Positions 1 to 12,622 of a stretch of 64,000 nucleotides of DNA are shown here, piece by piece. Source of the stretch: Pogostemon cablin (lineage: Eukaryota; Streptophyta; Magnoliopsida; Lamiales; Lamiaceae); the NCBI GenBank assembly GCA_023678885.1, contig CM042997.1:27410064-27474063 (forward strand), in the 5' to 3' direction. The notes below the pieces were generated by a model. That model saw only the letters and a list, made by a program, of their open reading frames with translations. It did not search any database and was not told the DNA's origin. The translations under genes were made by a program, and so were the position numbers. Position 1 is the first letter of the stretch; the number at the start of each line of letters is the position of its first letter.

Positions 1-415
1 TTGCGTGGTTTAAAATTCAATATTTAGACATAATTGAGCTAGGTTCATTTAATTATAGTTAGATGGTTATAAATGATAACTCTTTTTCACCAATAATAAC
101 AATTTATTATTATAATTTTTATGACTAATATGGATTTTACGCAATATTCTTTTGTGTGATGTATTCTGTGTGTTTTCGTTTGATGAGTAACTCGTATAAA
201 AATTATACCCAAAGATAACACATAAATCATAGGATTAACATCTTGTACATTTATATGTATTAATTTTTAACTAACATAATATTTATTAATACAAGTTTTT
301 ATTCATTGGTAAACATAATTTTATTCAATGTATAAATTTTAAATGAATCATCCAAAGGCATAGGAAAATTTACCTATATTTTAAGTAAGATTTTAAATTT
401 CATCAATATTTATCA
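1..415. other. AT-rich flank, no gene seen
   Basis: Strongly AT-rich DNA with stops in all frames and no recognisable domain, RNA gene or terminal repeat. It ends at the target-site duplication of the hAT-like element that follows. Confidence 0.6.
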
Positions 416-423
416 CTTGCTAG

Positions 424-1809
424 TAGAGCCATCGAAACGGGCCGGTGGGGCGGGCCAAAACCCACCTCAATCCGCTTTTTGGCGGGCCTAAGCGGGTACG
501 GGCTAGAATTGCTAGGCCCAACCCATTTAAAGGTGGGTGGTGGGTTATGGCGGGCCAACCCGTCTCTCTTTTTTTTTTAACGATGTTATTATAATTATCA
601 TTATTTGAAAATAAAATATCAAAATGATGGACGCTCTTGCAAAATTATAATTATCATTATTATTATTTGAAAATAAAATATCTAAATGATGGATGCTCTT
701 ACAAAATCTGTAGAGTGTATATTGGGTGCACCCGGTGCAAGGGTCCACCCATATGTGTATGTCTTTTTATTCTATTTTGTATACATATTATTGTATTTTG
801 TATACGTGTTTTGTAATAGTTGTATACTTTTTTCACATTAAGTTTTCATTAAAAAAATTAACATACATATGTGTATAACTTTTTATTGAATATTATACAC
901 AAATTTTCATTTAAAAAATTAATAATTAAATTATATACATTTTTACTCTTAATTGTATATGTTTTTATTTATATTTGTATATGGGTGCACCCTATCTTTA
1001 GGTGCACCCGGGTGCATACTATAAATTGCCAAATCTATAATGTCAATTAAATAATTAAAATACAAATATAGATTCTACAAAATAGCTCCATGAACAATTA
1101 AACAAACATAAACAAAGATCATTAATCAAACAACATAAAGTTTACTAATTATATAGTATTTCTTAAGAATCTCAAATAAAACAAAATAAGTCTAATAATC
1201 CTCAAATAACACAAATTAAATCATAAAATATTTACCAGTTCTAAAGGCCAATCACGAAGCTCAAAACATAATTATAAAGTCTATTCAAAACTCATTCATC
1301 ATAACATCATAATATAAACATCTCAATCTTCGTGTTCATCAATTATATGATTATATCCTTGTCAACCTTTAAATGATTAGATATCTTAAAAGTTTATAAT
1401 TTGCATTTGCATTTGCTTCTAATCCATATATATACATTTATATATTAAAATTTCAAAAATTAAAAATAATTCAAAATCAAGCAAAATAGAATTTTAAATT
1501 ATGGTACAAAATGTTTAGATTTTAGAATATTTATGTTATAATTTAATTTATTATTTTAAAAAATATTTAAAAAATGGACAACAAATATTTAGAATATTAA
1601 ACACTTGACTTGACCATTTGCAAAAAAAAAAATTATGGCGGGCCCAAACGGGCCAACCCGCCCCGTTTGGGTTTAGTCCGCCTAGGCCCGCCCCTTTTGG
1701 GGCCGTCCGTTTAGGCTCGCCTCCAAACGGACTGCAAATTTTACCACCCAACCCACATTTTTTAGAGGCGGGGCGGGCCAACCCATTGGCCGCCATTTTT
1801 ACAGCTCTA
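424..1809. mobile_element. Non-autonomous hAT-like DNA transposon (1.39 kb)
   Basis: The ends are inverted: the left end reads TAGAGCCATCG and the right end reads back as TAGAGCTGTAA. Both are followed inward by about 120-180 bp of GC-rich subterminal sequence built from repeated GGCGGGCC/GGCCCGCC motifs. An 8 bp target-site duplication flanks it, CTTGCTAG at 416-423 and CTTGCCAG at 1810-1817 (7 of 8 match). An 8 bp TSD, a TAGAG-type terminus and short subterminal repeats are the signature of plant hAT elements. The interior is AT-rich, has no transposase ORF and contains a local duplication (about 582-640 against 645-705), so it is a non-autonomous copy. ORFs at its ends are by-products of the GC-rich repeats. 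Confidence 0.8.
724..1016. repeat. Inverted-repeat (MITE-like) insertion inside the hAT element
   Basis: A GGGTGCACCC-containing arm at 724-750 is mirrored by GGGTGCACCC at 983-992 and a GGTGCACCCGGGTGCA arm at 1001-1016. The roughly 230 bp between them are AT-rich with TATAC/GTATA motifs. The arms would fold back on each other, as expected for a MITE or fold-back element nested in the larger hAT copy. The exact termini and TSD could not be fixed. Confidence 0.5.
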
Positions 1810-1817
1810 CTTGCCAG

Positions 1818-3990
1818 CCATCTAAACAAAATATAAAAAAAATATATGACAACAATTGTAACTTTTTTTTTTCATTTTATTAACTCAGCATAACTCACAC
1901 ACTTTGTCTTATTGAATAATAATAAAAAAAAACTTTAATTTATTTTATTTTATACATCTAAAAAAAATACATGGATAAAATATTATTCTAAAATTTGAAA
2001 CAAAAAAATATCCCAAAAAATATAAAAGTATAAGCAAGGCCCCATTTTGTAGTTGTCCTAGCACGCCAAAAATACTCGGCCCTGCTAAAATGATTTAATG
2101 AGTAAGGTGGAATCTTATCCAGCTGGAAAATATCTCATTCCACGCCGGCATTACTATATTAACTTTTCACACGCACGTTTTTTTACTGTTTACGTATTTA
2201 CCTATCTATATTTATAAATACTCCCATATTTTTACGGACACTAAAAATTGAAGGAAATTGACTATATGATTGACACTAAAAATTGAAGGAAATTCACATA
2301 AGAAATGTTAACACCAAAATTTCACGGAGTTAATTATCTCTACTATTTCCTCCGTTTTAGGAATATATGGATGTATTTGGTGGTACGTAATTTAGAAAAA
2401 TTAAAATTTTATTGTGATGTTGTAAGAAAGAAAAGGAGTATTTTGAGTTGTGTGTAAGTGATATTTTTGTAATATTGTTCTCACTATGTTCCACCCAAAT
2501 AGTCTAATTTTTTTGTTTTGGGCGTTCCATCAAAAGAGTCTTCTTTCATTTTCTACACGTATGAGAGTCACACACACTTACTAATACAATTAAAATATGA
2601 AACTCACACATCCACTAATACAACTACTCACTAAGCAAAAAGAATCCTTTGCATGAAATGAAAGGAGTAGTATCTTAAAATTATTAATATTATATATTAT
2701 TTTTATTTTTAGAGCGTGTAAATATTTTTGTGACAATCAAAATAAAGAACGTGAATTTATTAAAGGAGGAGTAACATTTAAAGCGCTTTGACCTGACATG
2801 GATCCAGATCTCTCCATTTCTTTGGGCGGTCAATTTCCCCTATTTCTGTACCACTCACTAAGTCTAACGATTATTGTAAATTCACCTCATTCCTGTAATT
2901 AACTTTTTATTATTTTAAAAATTTTTATATATTTTTTAGAAAGACTAACGGAATATATCGCTAATAATTTGCAACATCACCCTCTTTTAATTTAAATTAA
3001 TTTTAAAATTTCTATGAATCTGATCATTCTTTTATAATTATTTTGTTAATTAATTAATTGATAATAATAATTATACACTTGAAATTAACATTAAACACTA
3101 AAAATAAATATTAAACTTAAAAACAAAATATACCAAATAAACTATGAAAATTATAATTATATTTTTAAAATTAACACTAAACCATAAAAATAAATATTGA
3201 ACCATAGAGATAAAATATATCATAAACCATAAAGTTAAAATTATATTTATACTCTTAAAATTAACATTAAACTCTATAAATATTAAACCTAAAGGCAAAA
3301 TATACCATAAATCATAAGGTTAAAATTATACTATACTCTTAAAAAAAAAGGAAAAAAAAAACAAAAAGAAAAAAAACTAAACAGAAACAAGCATCTAATC
3401 CTTAATTTAAAAGTAATACTATAAAAGATGACGTGGAAAAATCTGAATGTTAGACAACATAATAAATAGCTTAGATGAAACAAAATTTAGAAATGCACCC
3501 ATTACCTAAATGGAGAGATCCAAATCCATCCTACATACATAGTCAAACAACAAATTTATCATTACAACCATCATTAAATTCAGAAATTTTCATGTATGTA
3601 AACTTTAACCAGAATTTGAATTCATCAGATACGTAAAGTGAAGTTGAGAGGTTTGAATGGAAAAATGAAAATTTACATTTACTTGGAACTGTATATAATT
3701 TCCTCTTTCTGAGTAATTTATACTTCCAAATACGGTAATAATTCCGTATAAAAATACTCTCCAAATGATCAGATGAAATCTGCGACACGAACGCTTCGTT
3801 CCCCCTATATACATCCATCGCTGTCGATTGACTCGTTTGTCCATAGTTATCCTTCATCGAAGGTCGAAGATAAACCTCAACTTCAATTAACACCTCAAAA
3901 TTCTTTACAATTCCCAACTTGTTTATCCAAATTAAGATCGATTACATCCCCATCTGCAGATAAGCAGTCGAATTTTGGATTGAATCGAGG
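1818..3990. other. Intergenic DNA, no gene seen
   Basis: AT-rich and repeat-bearing. It holds an imperfect direct repeat (GACACTAAAAATTGAAGGAA at 2239 and again near 2273), a MITE copy (2479-2672) and a block of short repeats with AAATTAACATTAAAC and ATAAACCATAAAG motifs at about 3080-3330. The last 200 bp before 3991 probably hold the 5' UTR and promoter of the NFD4-like gene, but no convincing TATA box could be chosen. ORFs of 60-124 codons here lack domain support. Confidence 0.5.
2479..2672. mobile_element. Degenerate MITE of the CTCCCTCCGT family
   Basis: Internal sequence (CACTAATACAACTA repeats, AGAGTCTTCTTTC, and a right end reading GAAAGGAGTA) matches the better-preserved copies at 33869-34082 and 35096-35321. 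The left terminus is degenerate, so coordinates are approximate. Confidence 0.45.
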
Positions 3991-6477
3991 ATGAGTTGTT
4001 TGAGCGAGAATATGTCGTCGTTCATGAACAATCGATGGCTGGTGTTTGTAGCCGCAATGTGGATTCAATCTTGTGCTGGAATTGGGTATTTATTCGGGAG
4101 CATATCGCCGACGATCAAGAGTTCGTTGAACTATAATCAGAAGCAAGTTGCGAGATTAGGGGTTGCAAAGGATTTAGGGGATAGTGTTGGATTTCTAGCT
4201 GCTAGTTTAACTGAGATTTTGCCCTTGTGGGGAGCTCTTCTTGTTGGAGCTCTTCAGAATTTTGTTGGATATGGTTGGGTTTGGCTTGTTGTTACTGGTA
4301 GAGTTCCTGTTTTGCCATTGTGGGCTGTGAGTATCTCTTTAATTTCCATTTTTCTTGCTTTTTTGCTGATTCTTTGGATTTGGGGTTCATTCACTTGAGG
4401 CCCTTCTGCAATTTGAGATCAAAGATTGTGTGTGTTTAATGATTGTTTTGAAGGATGTTTGATCAGATTGAATCTAAGGTGATGAACTGAGGGTTGAGCT
4501 TGAAATTCATATCTAAGATATTGGATGATTTGGAGCTTTGGTTTTTTGAATCTGTGTGTTCATTAGTTCTTGATGTTGAGTTGGTTTTAGTTGAAGTGTG
4601 TGTTATTATGTGTTTCTGGATTATTGTTGCTGATCCTGAATCAAGATGATTATTTTGATTTTTGTTGAAACATCTGTTCTCTTCTGCTGCTCTTGATTTG
4701 TCCAATTTCTGCAAGAAGATCAGTATTTCTATTATCTCTTCAAATAATTGCATCCTCTGATCTGATGGCACATTTAAGAATCTAATCACTCTGTTGAAAC
4801 TTTGGTGCTATGAATCAACTGTCAATGCAAACTTTAAGCATGAATTTGTGAGCTAGAGCTTAAGATGGCATCTTATTGAAGTATAATCTTTGAAAACTTT
4901 AATGAAACTAAAGCATGTATTTCTTCCACTTGTTGATTGATTACAATATCCTTCCATATGCAGATGTGTATTCTTATTTTCGTCGGAACAAACGGTGAGA
5001 CGTATTTCAATACTGCAGCATTGGTCTCTTGTGTTCAAAACTTCCCCAAAAGCCGTGGCCCTGTCGTGGGAATACTCAAGGGGTTTGCCGGGTTAAGTGG
5101 AGCAATTTTGACTCAGATATATACGGTGATGCATTCTCCGGACCATGCTTCACTCTTATTTATGGTTGCAGTTGGGCCAACAATGGTGGCCATTGCTCTA
5201 ATGTTCATTGTTAGGCCTGTTGGGGGCCACAGGCAACTAAGGTCGTCCGATGGATTTAATTTCTCGATTATTTACAGCATATGCCTCCTTTTGGCTGCAT
5301 ATCTGATGGGGGTTATGCTCGTCCAAGATCTTGTCGATGTAAGCAGAACTGTCATCATAATCTTCACCGCGATTCTATTTATCCTCTTGTTGGTTCCCAT
5401 TGCCATACCCATCACACTCTGTTTATCTGATGAGCCTAAATCATCAGCTGAAGAGTCACTCCTACCTAGCCAGCAGCAACAAGAGTCGAGCAAATCTGAA
5501 GAAGATGCTCAAGAAATCATCTTTAGTGAAGTGGAGGATGAGAAGCCAAAAGAAGTAGATTTGCTCCCTGCTTCTGAACGGCATAAGAGAATCGCTCAGC
5601 TCCAAGCAAGACTAGCCCTATCTGCAGCCGAGGGAGCCGTGAGAATCAAGAAACGAAGGCCACATAGAGGAGAGGACTTCACTATGACGGAGGCATTGAT
5701 CAAAGCTGATCTTTGGCTTATCTTTTTCTCCCTCCTTTTAGGCTCCGGCTCTGGCTTGACGGTCATTGACAACTTGGGACAAATGAGTGAGTCCCTGGGG
5801 TACGAAAACGCCCATGTGTTTGTCTCCATGATCAGCATTTGGAACTTTCTGGGTCGTGTTGGTGGTGGATACCTCTCCGAGAAAGTAGTCAAGTGAGAAC
5901 TTCACACACACTCTCACTTTCAATATGCATCATACTAACCTTCCATTCTCACAGAAATTGACATTCTGCTTGCAGGGACTACGCCTATCCGAGGCCTGTA
6001 TCCATAGCTGTTGCGCAAGGCATAATGGCAGTCGGTCATTTCTTCTTTGCGATGGGTTGGCCCGGGGCAATGTACATAGGAACTCTGCTAGTTGGCCTCG
6101 GATACGGGGCTCACTGGGCGATTATACCAGCTACTGCCTCTGAGCTGTTTGGCTTGAAAAAGTTCGGAGCACTATACAATTTCCTAACACTAGCCAACCC
6201 GGGCGGTTCTCTAGTATTCTCGGGCCTCATCGCCAGTTACATCTACGACCGGGAGGCGGAGAAACAAGCTGGAGGTGGGATACACCGCGGCTTACTGTCT
6301 TCATTTTCGAGCTTCTTGTACGTGGAAGAGCCTCTAAAATGCCATGGTTCCATTTGCTTCTTCCTAACATCCTTGATCATGTCGGGACTCTGCATCTTTG
6401 CTGTCGTGTTGAGCATGATCCTCGTTTATCGAACCAAGACGGTCTATGCTAATCTCTACGGTGGTTCTCGGAGTTAG
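3991..6477 (+). CDS. NFD4-like nodulin-like/MFS membrane transporter
   Basis: Three exons: 3991-4326, 4964-5892 and 5976-6477, giving 588 residues. Introns are GTGAGT...GCAG and GTGAGA...TGCAG, phases 0 and 2; joined, they read through without a stop. The protein matches the plant nodulin-like/major facilitator group that includes Arabidopsis NFD4 (nuclear fusion defective 4). It has an N-terminal nodulin-like domain starting at the conserved NNRWLVFVAAMWIQSCAG stretch, then GTNGETYFNTAALVSCVQNF and a KGFAGLSGAILTQIY helix. A charged cytosolic loop (about residues 270-345, rich in Ser/Glu, ending KRRPHRGEDFTM) precedes the second transporter half. About 12 hydrophobic segments are visible. 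The substrate is not established for this group. The first ATG is used; ATGs at the 8th and 12th codons are also possible. Length is in the family's usual range and nothing looks broken. Confidence 0.9.
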
Positions 6478-8861
6478 TTATGCATGAGGGGGCTTCTTGA
6501 TTTGCAGCATGAAAGATTCGTGCACTTTGATGGGAGGATTCTTGATTTGCAGCATGCAAGATTGGTGCACTTTGATGGGGTTTTATAGTGTTTGTATTGT
6601 TTCTATTATCATTGCTGAGAAGGTGTTGGTTGAATCCTTTGTAAGCAGCAAATGTTGTTCGTTTGGACAGCAATAGAAGTACCTTATTCTTTTTGAGTGT
6701 ATTGTCATAAAATATATTGTCTGTATTTTGTATTCTTTCGGAGATTTCATGTGGTTTACTACATAAAATTATTTTATAATCTTTATTTATATTTTACACT
6801 TTATTCACGTTACTAACAATTTTATTTATTTTTCTTTTAAAATTAACAACTTACCTCTATATTTTTATTTTTAAAAAAACATTTTAATCTAAGCATAACT
6901 AGCGGGGATGAGGGATGGAGGGAGTGGTTGATTGTCCATTAATTAATTAATTAATACAATAATATTCTTGTCATTTCTGAATTGAATTGTTGATAAACGT
7001 GCTTAAGATGATAGCTATATCGAATATGGCAGACGTGGGTGGTCATATGCTCAAATCATAAATTTTAATAGTCATATACCCCATTAATTATACATATGAA
7101 AACGACAATAAATCCTATGCAATGCTTTAAATTTTAATAGTCAATAATACTGCATTAGTCATACATATGACAATTACAATAAATCCTATACAATGCTTTA
7201 ATGAAAGTGATTTGATATTTTCCCCATTAGAATTTAACTTGAATTTTTTATTCAATATTATTTTTAGGAAATAATTATAAGTTTCATCTTCATTTTTTTC
7301 TCTAAGATTAAAATTTTATCTTTGTAATTTAATATTAGCAATGTAATAAATTAAACTATTAAACTATTTTGATCAAAGTTTCATAAAATATTCATTTGAA
7401 TTTGTTGGCTAAATTAAATGAGTTAAGTCAAACTCGAATATCGAGCTCGAAAAATTATCAAGTCGAATTCGAACCTACTAATATTTGGTTCGAAAGTTTG
7501 CAAACATGTTTGTTAAAGAACTCGCAAGTCTGTTCACAAACATATTTTGTAAGAGGCCTACACACAAGTTTAGAGCCATATATAAATAAGCTTTAATGAA
7601 CTCGAGTCCGAGCTCAAATTTAAACTTTAATTATTATATTATAATAACTTATACTTTTGATTTTCAAGATTTTTTTAAATTTTTATAATCAAATTTTTAT
7701 AATTTTCATATTTTAGTCGATCTTTTCAATGAAAAACTTGTACTATTACTGATTAAAGTGTTATACCATTTAGAACAAATTATTATACCTTATACATCTT
7801 GTACTCCATGTTGTGTTGACTATCTAATAAATATTAATATTCGAATAAGCTGAGTTGAGCTCAAGCCTTAAATAATTTAAGGCAAAAACTTGTGTGCGTC
7901 CAGGTGTACGGGAGCACTTCTCGTGTGCCTTTAAAATTTTGTTTTAAAATATATACCCTTTAGTATAAAGATGTGTACCCTTTATTTTTGAAGAAAAATA
8001 AAAAATATTAATGAAAAGTGTGGGCGCACGGAAGCACACTCCGTGTGCCTTTAGAATTTTGTGTTAAATTGTATACCTTTTAATATAAAGATGTGTACCT
8101 TTTATTTTCTGAAAAAAAATAAAAAATATTAATGAAAAGTGTATACCTTTATAACAAAATGGTGTACCCTTATTAATCAAAGTGTATACCCTTTAGAATA
8201 AAATAATATACCCTTATTCATAATACTAAATTTTAAATACACATTTAATATTAGGCATGGTGGCTTGGTTTTGGCTCGAGTACATCCCTATAATATCAAT
8301 TCTAAAAACAGTATTGTAATTTCAACTGTTCAAGTAACCGATCATTAATCTTTATGCTTTGATGATAATCTTTAAAAATAATTGCCTTTTCAATAAAATA
8401 AAATAAAATAAAAATCACAAAAACACCGTTTCAGACAATGCACATCCTATAATAAAATGTGCATTTTGTACTTGCTCACCTTAAAAAAAAAATTACTACT
8501 ACTGAATATTTTCTAAAGTAATTAATTAGAGTTGAATTGCACTTGGCCCTTAGGGTTAATGTTACATTTCCCAAATCAATCTACGGAATGAGTGACACAT
8601 AAGAGATGACACGAAATAAAAGGGAAAAAAAATCCTAACAAAATATTAATATTAAGAGCAAGAGTTTAGAGATCAGGACACTTGACATATTGACTACCCT
8701 TGATTTCAAATCAACATTAGCAATTTGATTTCCTGACTAGAATCAAAGGTTCCACAACTATACATAGTTAAGAGACAGAATGAATAATTATTAAATGGAA
8801 ATTTATGATTTCAATCATTCAATACAAAATAAGATGAAGAAAAGAGGAAGTAACCAACTAC
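6478..8861. other. Intergenic DNA, repeats but no gene seen
   Basis: The first about 250 bp are probably the 3' UTR of the NFD4-like gene. There is an imperfect repeat of CTTGATTTGCAGCATG at 6496 and 6541. About 7030-7210 holds two copies of an ATGCTTTAAATTTTAATAGTCA-like unit. About 7380-7620 has dispersed-repeat character with many CGAGCTCGAA and AACTCGA motifs. 7891-8200 is a tandem duplication. No coding region could be supported. Confidence 0.5.
7891..8200. repeat. Tandem duplication of a about 125 bp unit
   Basis: Two copies (about 7891-8016 and 8017-8138) share CGTGTGCCTTTA, then TTTAGTATAAAGATGTGTACC, then GAAAAATAAAAAATATTAATG. A partial third copy with GTATACC and GTGTACCC motifs runs to about 8200. 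It may be a decayed MITE array; no clear TIR or TSD was found. Confidence 0.55.
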
Positions 8862-10536
8862 CTAACAAGTTGGATTACTATCTTCAGAAGCTTCAGCAGC
8901 AGAAGCAAGCACCAATTGTGGTTCAATCAAGGTGCCCTCTTTTCTAGCTCTTCTCCGTTCACGTTGTAATCTGAATGCCTCTCTCTTTTTTGCTCTGTAA
9001 CTGTTGGGGTTCTCAGGCTGCACTTCTCGGGGATAAACACTTACCTTTTTCTTATGATCGGGTCCAAACTTCTCAAATTTGACTAGTCCATCTATCAAGG
9101 AGAAGAGAGTGTGATCTCTGCCAAGCCCAACATTTTTCCCTGGATGAAACTGCATATAATTGACAAGCAAAAAACTATTACATGATGCATTTTATAGTTT
9201 TAGAGTCTTTGCAAGAAGGGAGATGAAGATGGTTGTCATATTGAAAGAAAAATATTGATGCTTACGAGTATACACAAAATTTGGTGCATAAGAGAGAGCT
9301 TGGAAGAGGACAGATAAACTAAACCAAGTAATGTAATTCCTGAAGATAATGATGAAATGAAAATGCTGGAAAGTTATGCAAATTGCAAAGATGATGACAT
9401 AGAAGCAAATCAAGACCCACCCCCCACTTTCTCAACTTCTTGTATAAGTTGATATAAATAGTAATGAAGCTAAGGTGAAAGGGAATCCTGACTCCAAGGT
9501 GATTCTCCATATGCAACTCTAGAAACCCATTTATCAAACCAGCTGAAAATATACGATTGTCCCAGAATGAGGCAGAATAAAAAATAAAATGTGTAGAGAC
9601 ATACTATGCCAGTTTTTTCTTTTCAATTTAGAATTTGAAGGACTGAGATGTGAAGGGAATGGAAGATGCCACAGGGAAAATAGTCTCATAAACACCTTAA
9701 CTGAGAGTGTGGATATTATCACAGGCAATACATATGTGACCTAATCTACAAGTTAACCTCCTAAAAATTATTTTTGTGAATAGAAAGTTAGGAATCCACA
9801 GACCTATTCAATTACAATGTTATTACAAACTCATGCTTTAAAAAACAGCAATATACTTACTACCTTGCAACAGTCAAATGTTTAGCATCATTAAAGAACT
9901 CATATGGGGTGTGTTTGCGTGTGTATGATGTATTTTGCCCATTATAGCACATCTAAGTACATTTGAAGGAATACTGAAATAGAACTAATATATAGACAAC
10001 ATATGCAATTCCATATTTAAGCTCAAAATAGAAAACAAATAACTTGAAATATTAACAAACATCAGTTCATAAAGCAGGCAAAATTGCGTAATTCAATTAA
10101 CATAGCTCATTCAATAACATAGCAATTGAGACCTAAACTCACTGATACAAACAGCAGGCAAAAATCACAATCAGAACAGAACAGAAACTATAATCCTTGG
10201 AAGCTATTTAGAACATTGAGATAGATAAAACGGAGTTCAAACCTTAGTGCCGCGTTGTCGTACGATAATGGAGCCAGCCTTGGCGACTTGATCGCCGTAG
10301 ATTTTGACTCCGAGCCTCTGCCCCGGCGAATCACGGCCGTTCTTCGTGCTTCCAGCTCCTTTCTTGTGTGCCGACTCAATCGTCAGCGGCGATTTCATCG
10401 GGAAAGAAACGACGACGTTCTGCCCAGAGTGAATTGAACCAAACTCGCCTCTGAAAAAGGAGGACGACGAGCTAGAACCAATGGAAAGTCCTTTAAACGA
10501 ACCTACCAGATAAAAACTCAAACTCACCGCCGCCAT
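8862..10536 (-). CDS. Plastid ribosomal protein L27 (bL27c)
   Basis: Two exons on the minus strand, 10536-10243 and 9149-8862, joined phase 0 across a 1093 bp intron (GTTTGA...TGCAG), giving 193 residues. Residues 1 to about 55 form a Ser-rich plastid transit peptide (starts MAAVSLSF, with a run of Ser and SFFRGEFGS). The mature bL27 core follows, with AHKKGAGSTKNGRDS and GQRLGVKIYGDQ in exon 1 and FHPGKNVGLGRDHTLFSL and VSVYPREVQPENPNSYRA in exon 2. bL27 sits at the peptidyl-transferase centre of the large subunit. The extended basic C-terminal tail is typical of the nuclear-encoded chloroplast form. I chose the ATG at 10534-10536 over one nine codons upstream because the transit peptide normally begins at MAAVSLSF. 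The intron shows no other gene. Confidence 0.93.
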
Positions 10537-11132
10537 TGCTACCAGCAATAGAATTGCCTGCAAATTGAAAAAGAAAATCAGAAAACTGAATTCAGAGTCT
10601 AAAATAAAATTTAGAATTTAAGTATCTGCTCACAGTTGGGGCGAAATGTTGAAGAGTGAAAATGGTGTTTGATTTGTGTGGGAGGGAAGGGAGAAGAAAA
10701 CCTTATCGATAGTTCATCATTGGGAGTTTGTGAGCCCGAAACAGGTGATCCTTATTTTTTTCTCAATTAATTTTATTTTTCAAATTATTATGGTATTACA
10801 ATTTTATAAATTTGAAATTATTAAAATAAAAAACAGACATTTTTCTATATTAAAAGGAAAAAAATTATGTTAGGAATTCTTTTGTCTCAATGATTTGATA
10901 TTAAAAAAAATCAAATAATGTTGCTTTAAAAAAAATGTTGAGAGTTTATTTTACAAATTAATTTTATTTTTAAAATTAATTTCTAATTTATTAGGGCACG
11001 AATATAAAAAATAAAGAATTTTAATTATTTAAATAAGAAATGAAAGGCATTTTTTCAATATTTAAACAAACAAAAATATAATAAAAATTAAAAAAAGGCA
11101 TTTTTCAATTAAAAAAAAAGGAAAAATATTAA
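10537..11132. other. Upstream region of RPL27, no gene seen
   Basis: This holds the 5' UTR and presumed promoter of the minus-strand RPL27, followed by AT-rich DNA up to the tRNA gene. No promoter element could be picked with confidence. Confidence 0.4.
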
Positions 11133-11140
11133 TGTTGAGA

Positions 11141-11173
<33 letters not shown>

Positions 11174-11213
11174 ACCTTAATCTGGCGCCTTAGACCAACT
11201 CGGCCATCTCAAC
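11133..11213 (-). tRNA. tRNA-Leu (anticodon AAG)
   Basis: An 81 nt cloverleaf on the minus strand. The acceptor arms GTTGAGA and TCTCAAC pair over 7 bp, with discriminator A. The A box lies in TGGCCGAGTTGGTC, the anticodon stem CCAGA/TCTGG encloses the loop TTAAGGT (anticodon AAG, reading CUU), there is a long class-II variable arm, and the B box is GGTTCAAATCC. There is no intron and CCA is not encoded, as expected for a nuclear eukaryotic tRNA gene. Confidence 0.95.
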
Positions 11214-11346
11214 ATTTGATTTGTAATTATATGATTTTTGAATTTATTCTCTAAATCATGTTTTAAATTCTATATATACAATCATAATGTTATATTTACA
11301 TACCTATCAATATTTATTTTCTTTTCTCTATCATATACAATAATAC

Positions 11347-12276
11347 TGTAACAACAAATTTTTGTATTTATAATAAAATAAATACAAATTGAATTACAAA
11401 GATAATCCGATGTGGATTGAACTTGATAATTAAGGAAACGATCTCTATTAATCCTCTGATTCTTCTCTCGAACCAACGTGGCTTGACTTGACTTTGACTT
11501 TGTCTTGTCTTTGACTTGACTTGTGTGTGCGCTGACTTTGTTGACTGCACTGACTTTGTGTGTTGAGTCGGATCTTCGTCTGAAGCTTGTCCGGACTCGA
11601 ATTAGGGACTTGTAACGTTTATCCAGAGGCGTCGAGCCTTTGTTTGGATTAAACGTGTTTGATGTGAAAACACTCGATCTGGGGGGCTTAGCACCTTTAT
11701 CCCGGGTCGTACGTCGTTCTTAGCTCGAAGAACACTGAAGAACTTAGTGTGTGGAAAACACTCGATCTGGGGGGCTTAGCACCTTTATCCCGGGTCGTAT
11801 ATCGTTCTTCGCCTTGAAGATCTTGAGGAGCGTTGCTCGTGTTTCAATCTCTTCAAAGTGTCTGTGTCTTCAGAAGCTTCAGTGTGTGTTGAATGAAGGG
11901 AGGAGACCCCTTTATATAGGTGAAAGGTGAAGACCCCCTCATAAATGCTCTGCATTATGATTGACCCACTCTATTTGGGCCACAACTTGCGGGCTTAGGC
12001 CTCCACTTGTTTGGGCTGCAATCAGGCCTATTTTATTTGGGCTTGATTTAATTTATATAGGCTTGCTTGACTTGGGCCAGGCCTTATTTAATTTGAGGCT
12101 TACTTGACTTGGGCCAGGCCTTATTTAATTTGAGCCCCTTTTAATGTGTTGGGCTCAAATTATTTATTAATTTACTGTAGGAATTAATTTATTTAAATTC
12201 CCAAAGTAAATTAATATTTAATTAATAAAATCCACGTGTCGTCATTTAATTGGACCGTAAATTTTAACTGCTTACA
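11347..12276 (-). repeat. Tat-1 3' LTR
   Basis: The 930 bp copy nearest the antisense gene. It starts TGTAACAACAAAT and ends TGCTTACA on the plus strand. It contains a tandem duplication of a 60-odd bp block with CTCGATCTGGGGGGCTTAGC (about 11666-11732 and 11756-11816) and a (TTGACTTGAC)-rich stretch at about 11480-11550. Confidence 0.95.
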
Positions 12277-12290
12277 AATGCCCCCTTGCG
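12277..12290 (-). other. Tat-1 polypurine tract
   Basis: On the minus strand the bases just before the 3' LTR read GCAAGGGGGCATT, a purine run ending 2-3 nt from the LTR, as required for plus-strand DNA priming. Tat-2 has the same sequence in the same place. Confidence 0.75.
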
Positions 12291-12622
12291 ATTTGTTCAC
12301 GGACGCCACGTCTTGATGTGAAGGAATCGCAAAAATTCCTTTTTTTTTTTTTTTTTTTTTTCAACCCTTGTAATGTGGGCTCTTATAATTGAGATATTAC
12401 TTTTTCCAAGTAATAATTTTTTCTTAGCCCAATTTTTTTTTTTAGTGTCCCAATTTATTTCCTTAGGCCCAAACCAACTTCCTCTCAAATGGCCTCATTC
12501 ATTTTCTTAGGCCCAAACCAACTTCCTTTCCTTCTTAATTACAAGAAGATACGGGAGACATGAAATAAGGAGAGATTTAATTCTTGCTCATCAAGATGCC
12601 ATATTTTTTTTTGCTAAAAATA

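Noticed and set aside
4937..4963. Upstream extension of NFD4 exon 2 from a TTG codon
   Set aside because: This is intron sequence. The acceptor ATGCAG at 4958-4963 gives a perfect in-frame join with exon 1.
10676..10873. Small plus-strand ORF upstream of RPL27
   Set aside because: AT-rich, lysine/isoleucine/phenylalanine-biased translation with no domain. It lies in the RPL27 upstream region on the opposite strand.
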